Shown here in pieces: positions 34,850-42,561 of a DNA stretch of 64,000 nt; positions within the stretch are counted from its first letter, which is position 1; every line of letters begins with the position of its first letter. The notes beneath the pieces are model-generated. The model saw only the letters and a list, made by a program, of their open reading frames with translations, was not told where the DNA came from and ran no database searches. A program made the position numbers and the translations under genes. Source of the DNA: Variovorax sp. PAMC 28711. GTDB lineage: Bacteria; Pseudomonadota; Gammaproteobacteria; Burkholderiales; Burkholderiaceae_C. The stretch covers positions 1,479,001-1,543,000 of the forward strand of contig NZ_CP014517.1 in NCBI RefSeq assembly GCF_001577265.1, in the 5' to 3' direction.

Positions 34850-35913
34850 GCGGGCGCCTTCTCGTATTGCTTTTCGACCCACTCGCGGTACGCACCGCTT
34901 TGCACGTTGCGCACCCACTCGCCATTGGCCAGGTACCACTCGACGGTCTTGCGGATGCCGGTGTCGAAGGTCTCGGCCGGCTTCCAGCCCAGTTCTTTCT
35001 CGAGCTTGCGTGCATCGATGGCGTAGCGGCGGTCGTGGCCGGGGCGATCGGTGACGTAGGTGATCTGTTCGCGGTAGCTCTTGCCGCCTGCGTGCGGCTG
35101 CAGTTCGTCGAGCAGCGCGCACACGGTGTTCACGATCTCGATGTTCGGCTTTTCGTTCCAGCCGCCGACGTTGTACGTCTCGCCCAGGCGGCCTGCTTCG
35201 AGCACTCGGCGAATCGCGCTGCAGTGGTCCTTGACGTAGAGCCAGTCGCGCACCTGCATGCCGTCGCCGTACACCGGCAGCGGTTTGCCGGCGAGCGCGT
35301 TGACGATCATCAGCGGGATGAGCTTTTCGGGAAAATGGAACGGCCCGTAATTGTTCGAGCAATTCGTGGTCACCACGGGCAGGCCGTAAGTGTGATGCCA
35401 GGCCCGCACCAGATGGTCGCTGGCGGCCTTGCTGGCCGAGTACGGGCTGTTGGGCTCGTACTTGTTTTCTTCGGTGAAGGCCGGGTCGGTCTTCGACAGC
35501 GATCCGTAGACCTCGTCGGTCGACACGTGCAGAAACCGGAAAGCTTCCTTCTGGTCGGCCGGCAGCGCGTTCCAATGGCCTCGCACCGCTTCGAGCAAAC
35601 GGAAGGTGCCCAGCACATTGGTCTGCACGAAATCTTCGGGCCCGTGGATGGAACGATCGACGTGCGATTCAGCCGCGAAATTGACGACCGCGCGTGGCTT
35701 GTGTTCGATGAGCAGCTTGTCGAACAACGCGCTGTCGCCGATGTCGCCCTGCACGAAGATGTGCTTCGGGTTGTTCTTGAGCGACGCGAGCGTTTCGAGA
35801 TTGCCGGCGTAGGTGAGCTTGTCTACGTTGACAAGCGGTTCGTCGCTCTGCGCGAGCCAGTCGAGCACGAAATTCGCGCCGATAAAGCCGGCGCCTCCGG
35901 TAACCAGGATCAT
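34846..35913 (-). CDS. rfbB: dTDP-glucose 4,6-dehydratase
   Basis: A 355-residue extended SDR enzyme, first dehydration step of dTDP-rhamnose synthesis. The start [19 protein letters not shown] holds the NAD motif. Catalytic regions STDEVYGSL and [12 protein letters not shown] follow. The substrate-binding [18 protein letters not shown] stretch is intact. It heads the rfbBDAC operon. The upstream 215 bases separate it from the divergent manC gene; a possible weak promoter lies there. Confidence 0.97.
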   Translation of the reverse strand: MILVTGGAGFIGANFVLDWLAQSDEPLVNVDKLTYAGNLETLASLKNNPKHIFVQGDIGDSALFDKLLIEHKPRAVVNFAAESHVDRSIHGPEDFVQTNVLGTFRLLEAVRGHWNALPADQKEAFRFLHVSTDEVYGSLSKTDPAFTEENKYEPNSPYSASKAASDHLVRAWHHTYGLPVVTTNCSNNYGPFHFPEKLIPLMIVNALAGKPLPVYGDGMQVRDWLYVKDHCSAIRRVLEAGRLGETYNVGGWNEKPNIEIVNTVCALLDELQPHAGGKSYREQITYVTDRPGHDRRYAIDARKLEKELGWKPAETFDTGIRKTVEWYLANGEWVRNVQSGAYREWVEKQYEKAPA

Positions 35914-35962
35914 GGGGTCCCCTGTTGTTATGAAAAGACCACTCCTCGTAGTCGAATCACCC

Positions 35963-35968
35963 ATTATC
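35963..35968 (-). promoter_or_regulatory. possible -10 box upstream of rfbB
   Basis: GATAAT on the minus strand about 50 bases before the rfbB start, matching five of six consensus bases, with T-rich sequence (TTTTTCA) where a -35 box would lie. The rest of the 35914-36128 gap, which must also hold the manC promoter, shows no strong box. Confidence 0.3.
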
Positions 35969-36128
35969 CCATTCGCAAACAGGTGAAAAACTGCGCGGTT
36001 TCGCGCCTTTCCACACTCACTTCGACGGCCAGAGGCGAGGCAAGGTTACAATTGTTTCATGTATGCTTTTGTTTGCAGGCGACGTGTTTTGCGCCGCTGT
36101 ACAAAGTGCTTAACCTGAGAGCTTGACC

Positions 36129-37571
36129 ATGGCTACTGTGATTCAACCTGTCGTGATGTGTGGCGGCAGCGGCACCCGCCTTTGGCCTCTCTCGCGAAAG
36201 GCCCTGCCAAAGCAGTTTGCGCCTCTCATCGATGGCAAAAGCCTGCTCGAGCTCACGCTTGATCGACTCAAGCTACTCAACGCCGAGGTCACTTGCATCG
36301 GATCCGACGACCATCGATTCATGCTCGATGAGGCGATGGTCAATTGCAAGGTAACGGGCCGCGAAATTCTGGAGCCGGTCGGCCGTGGCACCGCCGCTGC
36401 CGTTGCAATGGCTGCGCTTTTGGCGGAACCGGATGCGATGCTTTTGCTGGCGCCCGCAGATCACTACATCGCCGACCCAAAACTTTTCGCGAGCACCGTG
36501 GCTCAGGGCGTAGATGCGGCGCTGGCTGGCTACATCGTCACATTTGGCGTGGCGCCCAGCTTTCCGAGCACTGGCTACGGTTATATCGAGCCAGGACGAG
36601 TTCTGGACGAAAGCAAGGGCGCGTCTGCCGGCCGGACAGTTGCCGAGTTTCATGAGAAGCCCACTGCCGACGATGCCCAGCGTATGTTGCTGCGTGGCGA
36701 CATGCTCTGGAACGCCGGCATCCTGCTGGCGCGCGCCGATACGCTCATTGAAGCCCTAGAAAACTGCGCTCCGGATATATTGGCAAGCTGCCGACAAGCC
36801 ATGCAAAGCGGAAGCACCGATGGCAACTTCTTCCGCCCGGAACGCAAGGCTTTCGAAAGCTGTCGTATCGACAGCATCGACTACGCGGTGCTGGAAAAGT
36901 ACGAGCGGATCGCAGTCGTTCCATTTGCTGGCGCATGGAGCGACGTTGGAAGCTGGAGCGCAGTGGCCGCCATGCATCCTGCAGATGAGGACGGAAATCG
37001 CTTGAGCGGCAAAGCTGTTGCACTGAGCTCAAAGAACACGTTTGTTCATGCTCCGTTGCGGCCGGTCGTCGCGCTCGGCACCGAGGACCTTGTAATCATT
37101 GATACGCAGGATGCCTTACTGGTAGCAAGCATCCACTGCCTTGAACAGGTCAAAGACGTCGTGGGCCTCCTGACGGCCGCTGGACGCACCGAAGCCACCG
37201 AGCACAGACGCGTAGCGCGCCCGTGGGGTGCGTACGACAGCATCGACGCCGGAGAAAGGTTCCAAGTCAAGCGACTGACCGTCAAGCCCGGGGCAAAACT
37301 CTCATTGCAGATGCATCACCACAGGGCCGAACATTGGGTCGTAGTCAAGGGAACAGCGATGGTCACGCGAGATGAAGAAACCATTCTTCTGCGCGAGAAC
37401 GAGTCGGTTTACATTCCCCTCGGAGTGGTTCACCGTCTGGAGAACCCTGGCAAGACAATGCTCGAGGTCATCGAGGTTCAATCAGGCGGCTATCTCGGCG
37501 AAGACGATATCGTGAGGTTCGACGACACCTATGGGCGAGTCACCCAACTCAAGAAAGTAAGCGGTAAATGA
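36129..37571 (+). CDS. manC: mannose-1-phosphate guanylyltransferase / mannose-6-phosphate isomerase
   Basis: A 480-residue bifunctional type II enzyme that isomerises fructose-6-phosphate to mannose-6-phosphate and makes GDP-mannose. The N-terminal pyrophosphorylase motif is [23 protein letters not shown], with [10 protein letters not shown] near residue 175. The C-terminal cupin isomerase part has [10 protein letters not shown] and [18 protein letters not shown]. Length is normal. The ATG at 36129 is preferred over a TTG two codons earlier. It overlaps gmd as ATGA, so the pair makes GDP-4-keto-6-deoxymannose. Confidence 0.96.
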   Translation: MATVIQPVVMCGGSGTRLWPLSRKALPKQFAPLIDGKSLLELTLDRLKLLNAEVTCIGSDDHRFMLDEAMVNCKVTGREILEPVGRGTAAAVAMAALLAEPDAMLLLAPADHYIADPKLFASTVAQGVDAALAGYIVTFGVAPSFPSTGYGYIEPGRVLDESKGASAGRTVAEFHEKPTADDAQRMLLRGDMLWNAGILLARADTLIEALENCAPDILASCRQAMQSGSTDGNFFRPERKAFESCRIDSIDYAVLEKYERIAVVPFAGAWSDVGSWSAVAAMHPADEDGNRLSGKAVALSSKNTFVHAPLRPVVALGTEDLVIIDTQDALLVASIHCLEQVKDVVGLLTAAGRTEATEHRRVARPWGAYDSIDAGERFQVKRLTVKPGAKLSLQMHHHRAEHWVVVKGTAMVTRDEETILLRENESVYIPLGVVHRLENPGKTMLEVIEVQSGGYLGEDDIVRFDDTYGRVTQLKKVSGK

Positions 37572-38692
37572 CACAGAAGAAAGCGCTCATCACTGGCATC
37601 ACTGGCCAGGACGGCTCCTACCTTGCAGAACTTCTGCTCGAAAAGGGATACGAGGTCCATGGCATCAAGCGCCGCGCCTCGTCGTTCAACACGCAGCGCA
37701 TTGATCACCTTTATCAGGATCCACATGTCTCTGGCCGCAATCTTCATTTGCACTACGGCGACTTGACGGACACGAGCAATCTCACGCGGATCGTTCAGCA
37801 AGTACAGCCAGACGAGATCTATAACCTCGGCGCGCAAAGCCACGTGGCGGTCAGCTTCGAGGCGCCGGAATACACCGCCGACGTTGATGGCATTGGCACT
37901 TTGCGTTTGCTCGAAGCCATACGTCTGCTTGGCCTGCAGGAAAAGACCCGCTTTTATCAAGCCAGTACCAGCGAACTCTATGGATTGGTGCAAGAAATCC
38001 CGCAGCGGGAGAGCACGCCGTTCTATCCGCGGAGCCCTTATGGCGTGGCCAAGCTGTACGCGTACTGGATCACCAAAAACTATCGTGAAGCGTATGGCAT
38101 GTACGCGTGCAACGGCATTCTGTTCAACCATGAAAGCGAACGGCGCGGTGAGACCTTCGTGACTCGCAAGATCACGCGCGGCCTTTGCAACATCGCTCAG
38201 GGCCTGGAAAAGCGGTTGTACATGGGGAATCTGGATGCGTTGCGCGACTGGGGCCACGCCAAAGACTATGTGCGGATGCAGTGGATGATGCTTCAGCAAG
38301 AAACGCCCAAGGACTACGTCATTGCGACAGGTGTGCAGTACAGCGTACGTGACTTTATTCGTATCGCTGCAGAGCAACTGGGGATCACACTGGACTTCGT
38401 CGGCAAGGGAGTGGATGAAAAAGCGATCGTGAAGACCATCGCGGGTGACGATGCGCCGGGCATCAAGCCTGGTGACGTGCTGGTGTCGGTCGACCCGAAC
38501 TATTTCCGACCTGCTGAAGTCGAAACGCTTCTCGGGGATCCCAGCTTGGCTAAAAATGATCTCGGTTGGATACCCGAAATAACTTTGCATGAACTGGTGA
38601 AGTCGATGGTGACTGCCGATTTGACAAGCGCTCGGCAACACGCATTGCTGAAACAGCACGGCTACAACATCGCGGTCGGCAAAGAAGACTGA
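37568..38692 (+). CDS. gmd: GDP-mannose 4,6-dehydratase
   Basis: A 374-residue extended SDR enzyme that converts GDP-mannose to GDP-4-keto-6-deoxymannose. Motifs are [16 protein letters not shown] near the N-terminus, [15 protein letters not shown], the QASTSELYG catalytic serine region and [10 protein letters not shown] near 157. It is translationally coupled to manC. No obvious rmd or wcaG reductase follows; the next gene on this strand, 16 bases away, is a phasin. The product D-rhamnose or L-fucose therefore needs a reductase encoded elsewhere or by the unassigned NAD-dependent protein at 21.0 kb. Confidence 0.96.
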   Translation: MTQKKALITGITGQDGSYLAELLLEKGYEVHGIKRRASSFNTQRIDHLYQDPHVSGRNLHLHYGDLTDTSNLTRIVQQVQPDEIYNLGAQSHVAVSFEAPEYTADVDGIGTLRLLEAIRLLGLQEKTRFYQASTSELYGLVQEIPQRESTPFYPRSPYGVAKLYAYWITKNYREAYGMYACNGILFNHESERRGETFVTRKITRGLCNIAQGLEKRLYMGNLDALRDWGHAKDYVRMQWMMLQQETPKDYVIATGVQYSVRDFIRIAAEQLGITLDFVGKGVDEKAIVKTIAGDDAPGIKPGDVLVSVDPNYFRPAEVETLLGDPSLAKNDLGWIPEITLHELVKSMVTADLTSARQHALLKQHGYNIAVGKED

Positions 38693-38708
38693 TTTCAGGA
38701 AAGCCCCC

Positions 38709-39197
38709 ATGCCAGCCACCAAAGACGACGACAAGTCCGCAGACCGCATCAAGGACTCCGCCCAGCAGATCTGGCTCGCCGGCCTGGGCGCCTTCGCGAA
38801 GATGCAGCAGGAGGGCAGCAAGGCCTTCGAAGCCTTGGTGAAGGACGGCACCGGCATGCAGAAGAAAACGCAGCAGGCGGCCGAAGAAACCCTGGCGCAG
38901 GCACAGGCCCGCATGGCGAGCCTCGCGGGCGACTTCGGCACCAAGGCCGCGGGCGGCTGGGGCAAGCTCGAAAACATCTTCGAAGAGCGCGTGGCCAAGG
39001 CGCTCGAAAAACTCGGCATGCCCTCTGCCGCCGAGGTCGCCGCCTTGCAGGCGCGGGTCGAGGTGCTGGAAGCGCAGCTGAAAGCGAAGGAAGCACCGGC
39101 CGCACGCAAGACGGCACCGCGCAAGAGCGCCTCGCGCGCGACCGCGCCCACGGCGGCCAAGCCCTCCGGCCGCACCGCGACGCGCCGGCGCAGCTGA
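38709..39197 (+). CDS. phasin-family PHA granule-associated protein
   Basis: A 162-residue protein of the PhaI/PhaF-type phasin family, which coats polyhydroxyalkanoate granules. The N-terminal half has the family segment QQIWLAGLGAFAKMQQEGSKAFEALVKDG. A long heptad-rich helix follows with ALEKLGMPSAAEVAALQARVEVLEAQL, and a basic Ala-Lys-Arg-rich tail (residues 128 to 162) resembles histone-like PhaF tails that can touch DNA. It starts 16 bases after gmd, which may place it under read-through, but the downstream neighbours are PHA-related. Confidence 0.9.
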   Translation: MPATKDDDKSADRIKDSAQQIWLAGLGAFAKMQQEGSKAFEALVKDGTGMQKKTQQAAEETLAQAQARMASLAGDFGTKAAGGWGKLENIFEERVAKALEKLGMPSAAEVAALQARVEVLEAQLKAKEAPAARKTAPRKSASRATAPTAAKPSGRTATRRRS

Positions 39198-39272
39198 GTC
39201 GGGTCCCGTCCTACCCGGCAACGCCGGGATTGCGCTAGAGTGGCCCCGAGACAAAAAACACCGGGGCACCGC

Positions 39273-39962
39273 ATGGCCAAGAAAGCGCCACGACGCACTG
39301 CACAACGCATCCTGGAGGCCGCGTTGGCGCTGTTCAACCGCTTCGGAGAACCGAACGTGTCGACCACGCTCGTCGCCGGCGAGCTCAACATCAGCCCCGG
39401 CAATCTCTACTACCACTACCCCGCCAAGGACGAGCTGATCAACAAGCTCTTCGAAGGCTACGAGACCGAGCTCAACGAGCTGCTGCACGCGAGCGAAGGC
39501 GTGCACGACGTGGAAGACGCCTGGTTCTTCATGCACAGCCTGTTCGAGCTGATCTGGCGGTACCGCTTTCTTTACCGCGACCTGAACGACCTGCTCAGCA
39601 AGAACCGCAACCTCGAGACGCAGTTCCAGCTGGTGCTGAAGAACAAGGTGCGCGCGATCCGCAGCCTGCTCGCCGGCCTGAGCCACGCGGGCCATCTCGA
39701 CATCGACGTGCGCGAGGTCGATGCGCTGGCGCAGAGCATGGTGGTGGTGCTGACGTATTGGCTCAGCTACGAGTACGTGCGCAACCCCCGCCAGGCGCTG
39801 GAGCCGGCCCACGTGCAGGGCGCCCTGCTGCGCGGCGGCCACCACGTGCTGCAACTGTTGGCGCCGTACCTCGAGCCCGATCAACGGCGGCACCTGCTGA
39901 CGCTCAACGACGCCTACGCCCAGGCGAACGAAGACGCACCGGCTGAACCGGCACTGCCGTGA
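39273..39962 (+). CDS. TetR family transcriptional regulator
   Basis: A 229-residue regulator. The N-terminal helix-turn-helix runs about residues 8 to 55, with RILEAALALFNRFGEPNVSTTLVAGELNISPGNLYYHYPAKDELI. The NLYYHYPxK pattern is a common variant in PHA and fatty-acid-linked regulators. The C-terminal domain is a helical ligand domain with WRYRFLYRDLNDLL. The ATG at 39273 is chosen over an upstream GTG. It overlaps the next gene by one base (TGATG). It may control the adjacent phasin and acyl-CoA-binding genes; the ligand is unknown. Confidence 0.85.
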   Translation: MAKKAPRRTAQRILEAALALFNRFGEPNVSTTLVAGELNISPGNLYYHYPAKDELINKLFEGYETELNELLHASEGVHDVEDAWFFMHSLFELIWRYRFLYRDLNDLLSKNRNLETQFQLVLKNKVRAIRSLLAGLSHAGHLDIDVREVDALAQSMVVVLTYWLSYEYVRNPRQALEPAHVQGALLRGGHHVLQLLAPYLEPDQRRHLLTLNDAYAQANEDAPAEPALP

Positions 39963-40792
39963 TGTCACCGCCCGACCTCCAACCCCTTTCGCTGCTGATG
40001 CCCGGCGCTGCGTCCCCGACGGGGGCGTGGACCCGCTTCCCCTATGCCGACGCGCCGAAGATCGACGTGGACCAACTGCGACACCGCTGGGTCCGGCTGC
40101 ACGCCGGCCAGGGCTTGCAACCGCCCGCACCCGGACCGCTGGCCGAAGGCTGGGCGCGCTATCACAGCGGCGATTTTGAGGCGGCCGCGAACATCGGGCT
40201 CGCCCACGGCACGGAAGGCATGGCGCTCGCGAACCAGGCGACGGCCATCTATGCGAACTACCTCGAGCCGCGCGAAGCCGCGCGGCTCGCCCTCTTCCGC
40301 GAGGTCGCCGAGCGTGCGCATGCGCAGGTGGTGGCCGAGCCCGACAACTGCCAGGCGCTCTATTGGCAGGCCTACGCGATCGGCCGCTATGCGCAAGGCA
40401 TCAGCGTCGCGCGCGCCCTCGCCAAGGGCTTGGGCAGCAAGGTCAAACTGGCGCTGGAGCGAATCATCGCGCTGCAGCCGCACCACGCCGATGCGCACAT
40501 CGCGCTGGCCACCTTCCATGCCGAAGTGATCGACAAGGTCGGCGCGCTGGTCGGCCGCATGACCTACGGCGCGCGGGCCGAAACGGCCATGACGCTGTTC
40601 GAGCGCGGTCTCGCGCTGAACCCCGACTCCGCGAGCGGCCTCATGGAATACGCACGCGCCGTGCTTGCGCTGCATGGCGAAGGCTGCATGGCCGAGGCCA
40701 CCGCGCTCTACGAAAAGGCCGCGGCGCTCACGCCCGCTGACGCACGCGAGCGGCTCGATGTGGAACTGGCGCGCGCCGGTCTGGCAGACTGA
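39962..40792 (+). CDS. uncharacterised TPR-like protein
   Basis: A 276-residue soluble protein without signal peptide. It is built of helical pairs that look like degenerate tetratricopeptide repeats: LYWQAYAIGRYAQG, ADAHIALATFHAEVIDKVG, AMTLFERGLALNPDSASGLMEYARAVLAL and AEATALYEKAAALTPADARERLDVELAR. The last two are the clearest. Its start overlaps the TetR stop and the acyl-CoA-binding protein starts five bases after its stop, so the three form one operon. I do not recognise a named function. A scaffolding or assembly role is possible. Confidence 0.75.
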   Translation: MSPPDLQPLSLLMPGAASPTGAWTRFPYADAPKIDVDQLRHRWVRLHAGQGLQPPAPGPLAEGWARYHSGDFEAAANIGLAHGTEGMALANQATAIYANYLEPREAARLALFREVAERAHAQVVAEPDNCQALYWQAYAIGRYAQGISVARALAKGLGSKVKLALERIIALQPHHADAHIALATFHAEVIDKVGALVGRMTYGARAETAMTLFERGLALNPDSASGLMEYARAVLALHGEGCMAEATALYEKAAALTPADARERLDVELARAGLAD

Positions 40793-40796
40793 GCGC

Positions 40797-41063
40797 ATGC
40801 CTGACACCAACGACCTCCAAACCCGATTTGAAGCCGCCGAGGCCCAATCCAAACTGCTGCCGGAGCGCCCCGACAACGTGACGTTGTTGAAAATCTACGG
40901 CCTCTACAAGCAGGCGACGCAAGGCGCCAATGCCGAGAAGCGGCCGAGCTTCAGCGACTTCGTGGCACGCGCCAAGTGGGACGCATGGACGGCCCAGAAA
41001 AGCCTCAGCGCCGACGACGCGAAGCAGGGCTACATCGACCTGATCGACTCCCTGCGCGGCTGA
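40797..41063 (+). CDS. acyl-CoA-binding protein
   Basis: An 88-residue protein of the ACBP family, rather rare in bacteria. The signature stretch LLKIYGLYKQATQGANAEKRP (residues 30 to 50) and AKWDAWTAQKSLSADDAKQGYIDLI hold the conserved Tyr, Lys and Trp residues that bind the acyl-CoA. It likely buffers medium or long-chain acyl-CoA esters in the cytoplasm. The neighbouring phasin and PHA-granule genes suggest a link to PHA precursor supply. Confidence 0.9.
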   Translation: MPDTNDLQTRFEAAEAQSKLLPERPDNVTLLKIYGLYKQATQGANAEKRPSFSDFVARAKWDAWTAQKSLSADDAKQGYIDLIDSLRG

Positions 41064-41069
41064 CCCCGG

Positions 41070-41408
41070 TCACCACTTGCCGTAGGCCCCGTCGTCGTCG
41101 TACTTCGGCTCGGAGGCCGCGGTGCCGAGCAGTTCGTCGAGGTTCTTCGATATCTTGCTTTCGATCTGGTCGCTGAAGCTGCTGAACAAAAAGCCGAGGT
41201 TGGCTTCGAGCAGAAAGCGGTCGGCGGTCACCTCGAGGGTTCCGTCCATGCCGGCGCGCGAAAACTGGGCCGTGTCGCAGGCGTCGCCTTCGACATAGTT
41301 GCATTCCATGCCGTACTCCTCGCGCGCCTGCGCAATCCATTGGTGCGCGGCCTCGCGTGCGGCTTCGATGCCCAGCGTGTGTTGTCGTTCGATATGGATG
41401 TCAGGCAC
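41070..41408 (-). CDS. polyhydroxyalkanoic acid system (PHA_gran_rgn) family protein
   Basis: A 112-residue protein of the small family often encoded near PHA granule genes. It begins PDIHIERQHTLGIEAAREAAHQW, followed by AQFSRAGMDGTLEVTADRFLLEANLGFLF, a pattern characteristic of this family. It is soluble, with no known enzymatic motif. The start is a GTG at 41408, overlapping the end of the upstream lipoprotein gene by eight bases, so it is the last gene of a minus-strand operon with the peptidase and molybdopterin enzyme. Confidence 0.82.
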   Translation of the reverse strand: MPDIHIERQHTLGIEAAREAAHQWIAQAREEYGMECNYVEGDACDTAQFSRAGMDGTLEVTADRFLLEANLGFLFSSFSDQIESKISKNLDELLGTAASEPKYDDDGAYGKW

Positions 41409-42561
41409 CGCGGTCTCCGTGTTGGGGTCGATGGGTCGTTGTCGAAGGCGCCATCATCGCAGCCGCCGAATCGGGCCCGGGTGGGACAAGCGCGCCCAGC
41501 GCCGCCATCCGCTGTAGCTTCGGGAGCTTCGCCAGTTGCTTCACGGCCGCATAGAAGCGCGGCCAGTCGCGACCTTGCTGCACATAGAGCGCCTCGAAGT
41601 TCGGCACCAGGTCGTCGTAGGCGCCCTGCGCACCGAACATCGCGTTGTTGGCGCGCGCGACCCAGCCGTCGTAGGCGCCCTGGCGCGGGCCGGGCCAGCT
41701 CGCGCGCAGAACGGCGTAACGCGCGTGAAAGTCACTCATGGCCTTTGCTTTCAGGTCGGCCAGCGCTGGCGAGTCGCGCGTTGCGGTGTCTCCGGAACCG
41801 TAGATGGCGGTCAGCGTGCGTCGCGTCTCCAGGGTGAGCGCGCGGAACTGCTGGCGGCGCGCGTCGAACTGTGCGTAGTCGCGGCGCACGCTTTCGCTGC
41901 CTTCGCGCTGCAGCCACATCGCGCCACCGATGCGCTCGACCGCCGTCGCGAACGACTCGTTGAAGAGCGTGTCGTCCGGCACATACAGCACCTGGTGCGC
42001 CAGCTCGTGGAAGACGATGCGCGCCAACTCGCCATCGGGATAGCCGATGAAGGTCGACAGCAGCGGATCGCCGCCGGCCCAGTCCAGCAACCCGAGCGTG
42101 GAGTACGCCGGCACCGGATAGACCGCGACTTCAAAGCCGTCGGCCGCTTGCTGCGCGGCCTCCGCTTTCGCTGCCACCTCGTCGTAGTAGCCGCGATAGC
42201 CGACGCAGCCTGCGACCGGAAAACACCAGGTCTTGAGTTTGAGCGAGTATTCCGGCGCCGCCACCACGTTCCACAGCGCGGCGGTGCGGTGCAGGTCGGC
42301 ATAAGCCGTGTAGCTGCGGTTGTCGGGGAGACCGAGCTCGTCCGACGCGAAACGGCGGATGCGCTGGGTGAGTTCGAGCTTGGCGCGGAGCGCGGCCGAT
42401 GTGGTCGGGTCGCCGAGCCAGTCGGGCACCGGGCGTGCCGCGCGCAACACGCCGAGATGGCCGCTAGCGGACTGCCAGTAGTAGCCGAGGTTGCTGCAGC
42501 CGGCGAGCGCCGTTGCCGCCGCCACAACGACCACCCCGAGCGCTGCCGTCCGCCATTTCAT
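41401..42561 (-). CDS. putative zinc aminopeptidase lipoprotein
   Basis: A 386-residue secreted lipoprotein. The signal peptide has the lipobox LAGC near residue 21. The mature part has the zinc motif VFHELAHQVLYV (HExxH), followed by FNESFATAVERIGG, which supplies a third-ligand-like glutamate. This is the pattern of the PF10023-type putative aminopeptidases common in this order. The ATG at 42561 forms an ATGA overlap with the end of the molybdopterin enzyme gene. Substrate is unknown. Confidence 0.83.
   Translation of the reverse strand: MKWRTAALGVVVVAAATALAGCSNLGYYWQSASGHLGVLRAARPVPDWLGDPTTSAALRAKLELTQRIRRFASDELGLPDNRSYTAYADLHRTAALWNVVAAPEYSLKLKTWCFPVAGCVGYRGYYDEVAAKAEAAQQAADGFEVAVYPVPAYSTLGLLDWAGGDPLLSTFIGYPDGELARIVFHELAHQVLYVPDDTLFNESFATAVERIGGAMWLQREGSESVRRDYAQFDARRQQFRALTLETRRTLTAIYGSGDTATRDSPALADLKAKAMSDFHARYAVLRASWPGPRQGAYDGWVARANNAMFGAQGAYDDLVPNFEALYVQQGRDWPRFYAAVKQLAKLPKLQRMAALGALVPPGPDSAAAMMAPSTTTHRPQHGDRGA

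Noticed and set aside
35914..36128. Search for a strong manC promoter in the divergent gap
   Set aside because: TATGCT at 36062 and TTACAA at 36045 are both present, but the spacing is only about 11 bases, too short for a sigma-70 promoter.
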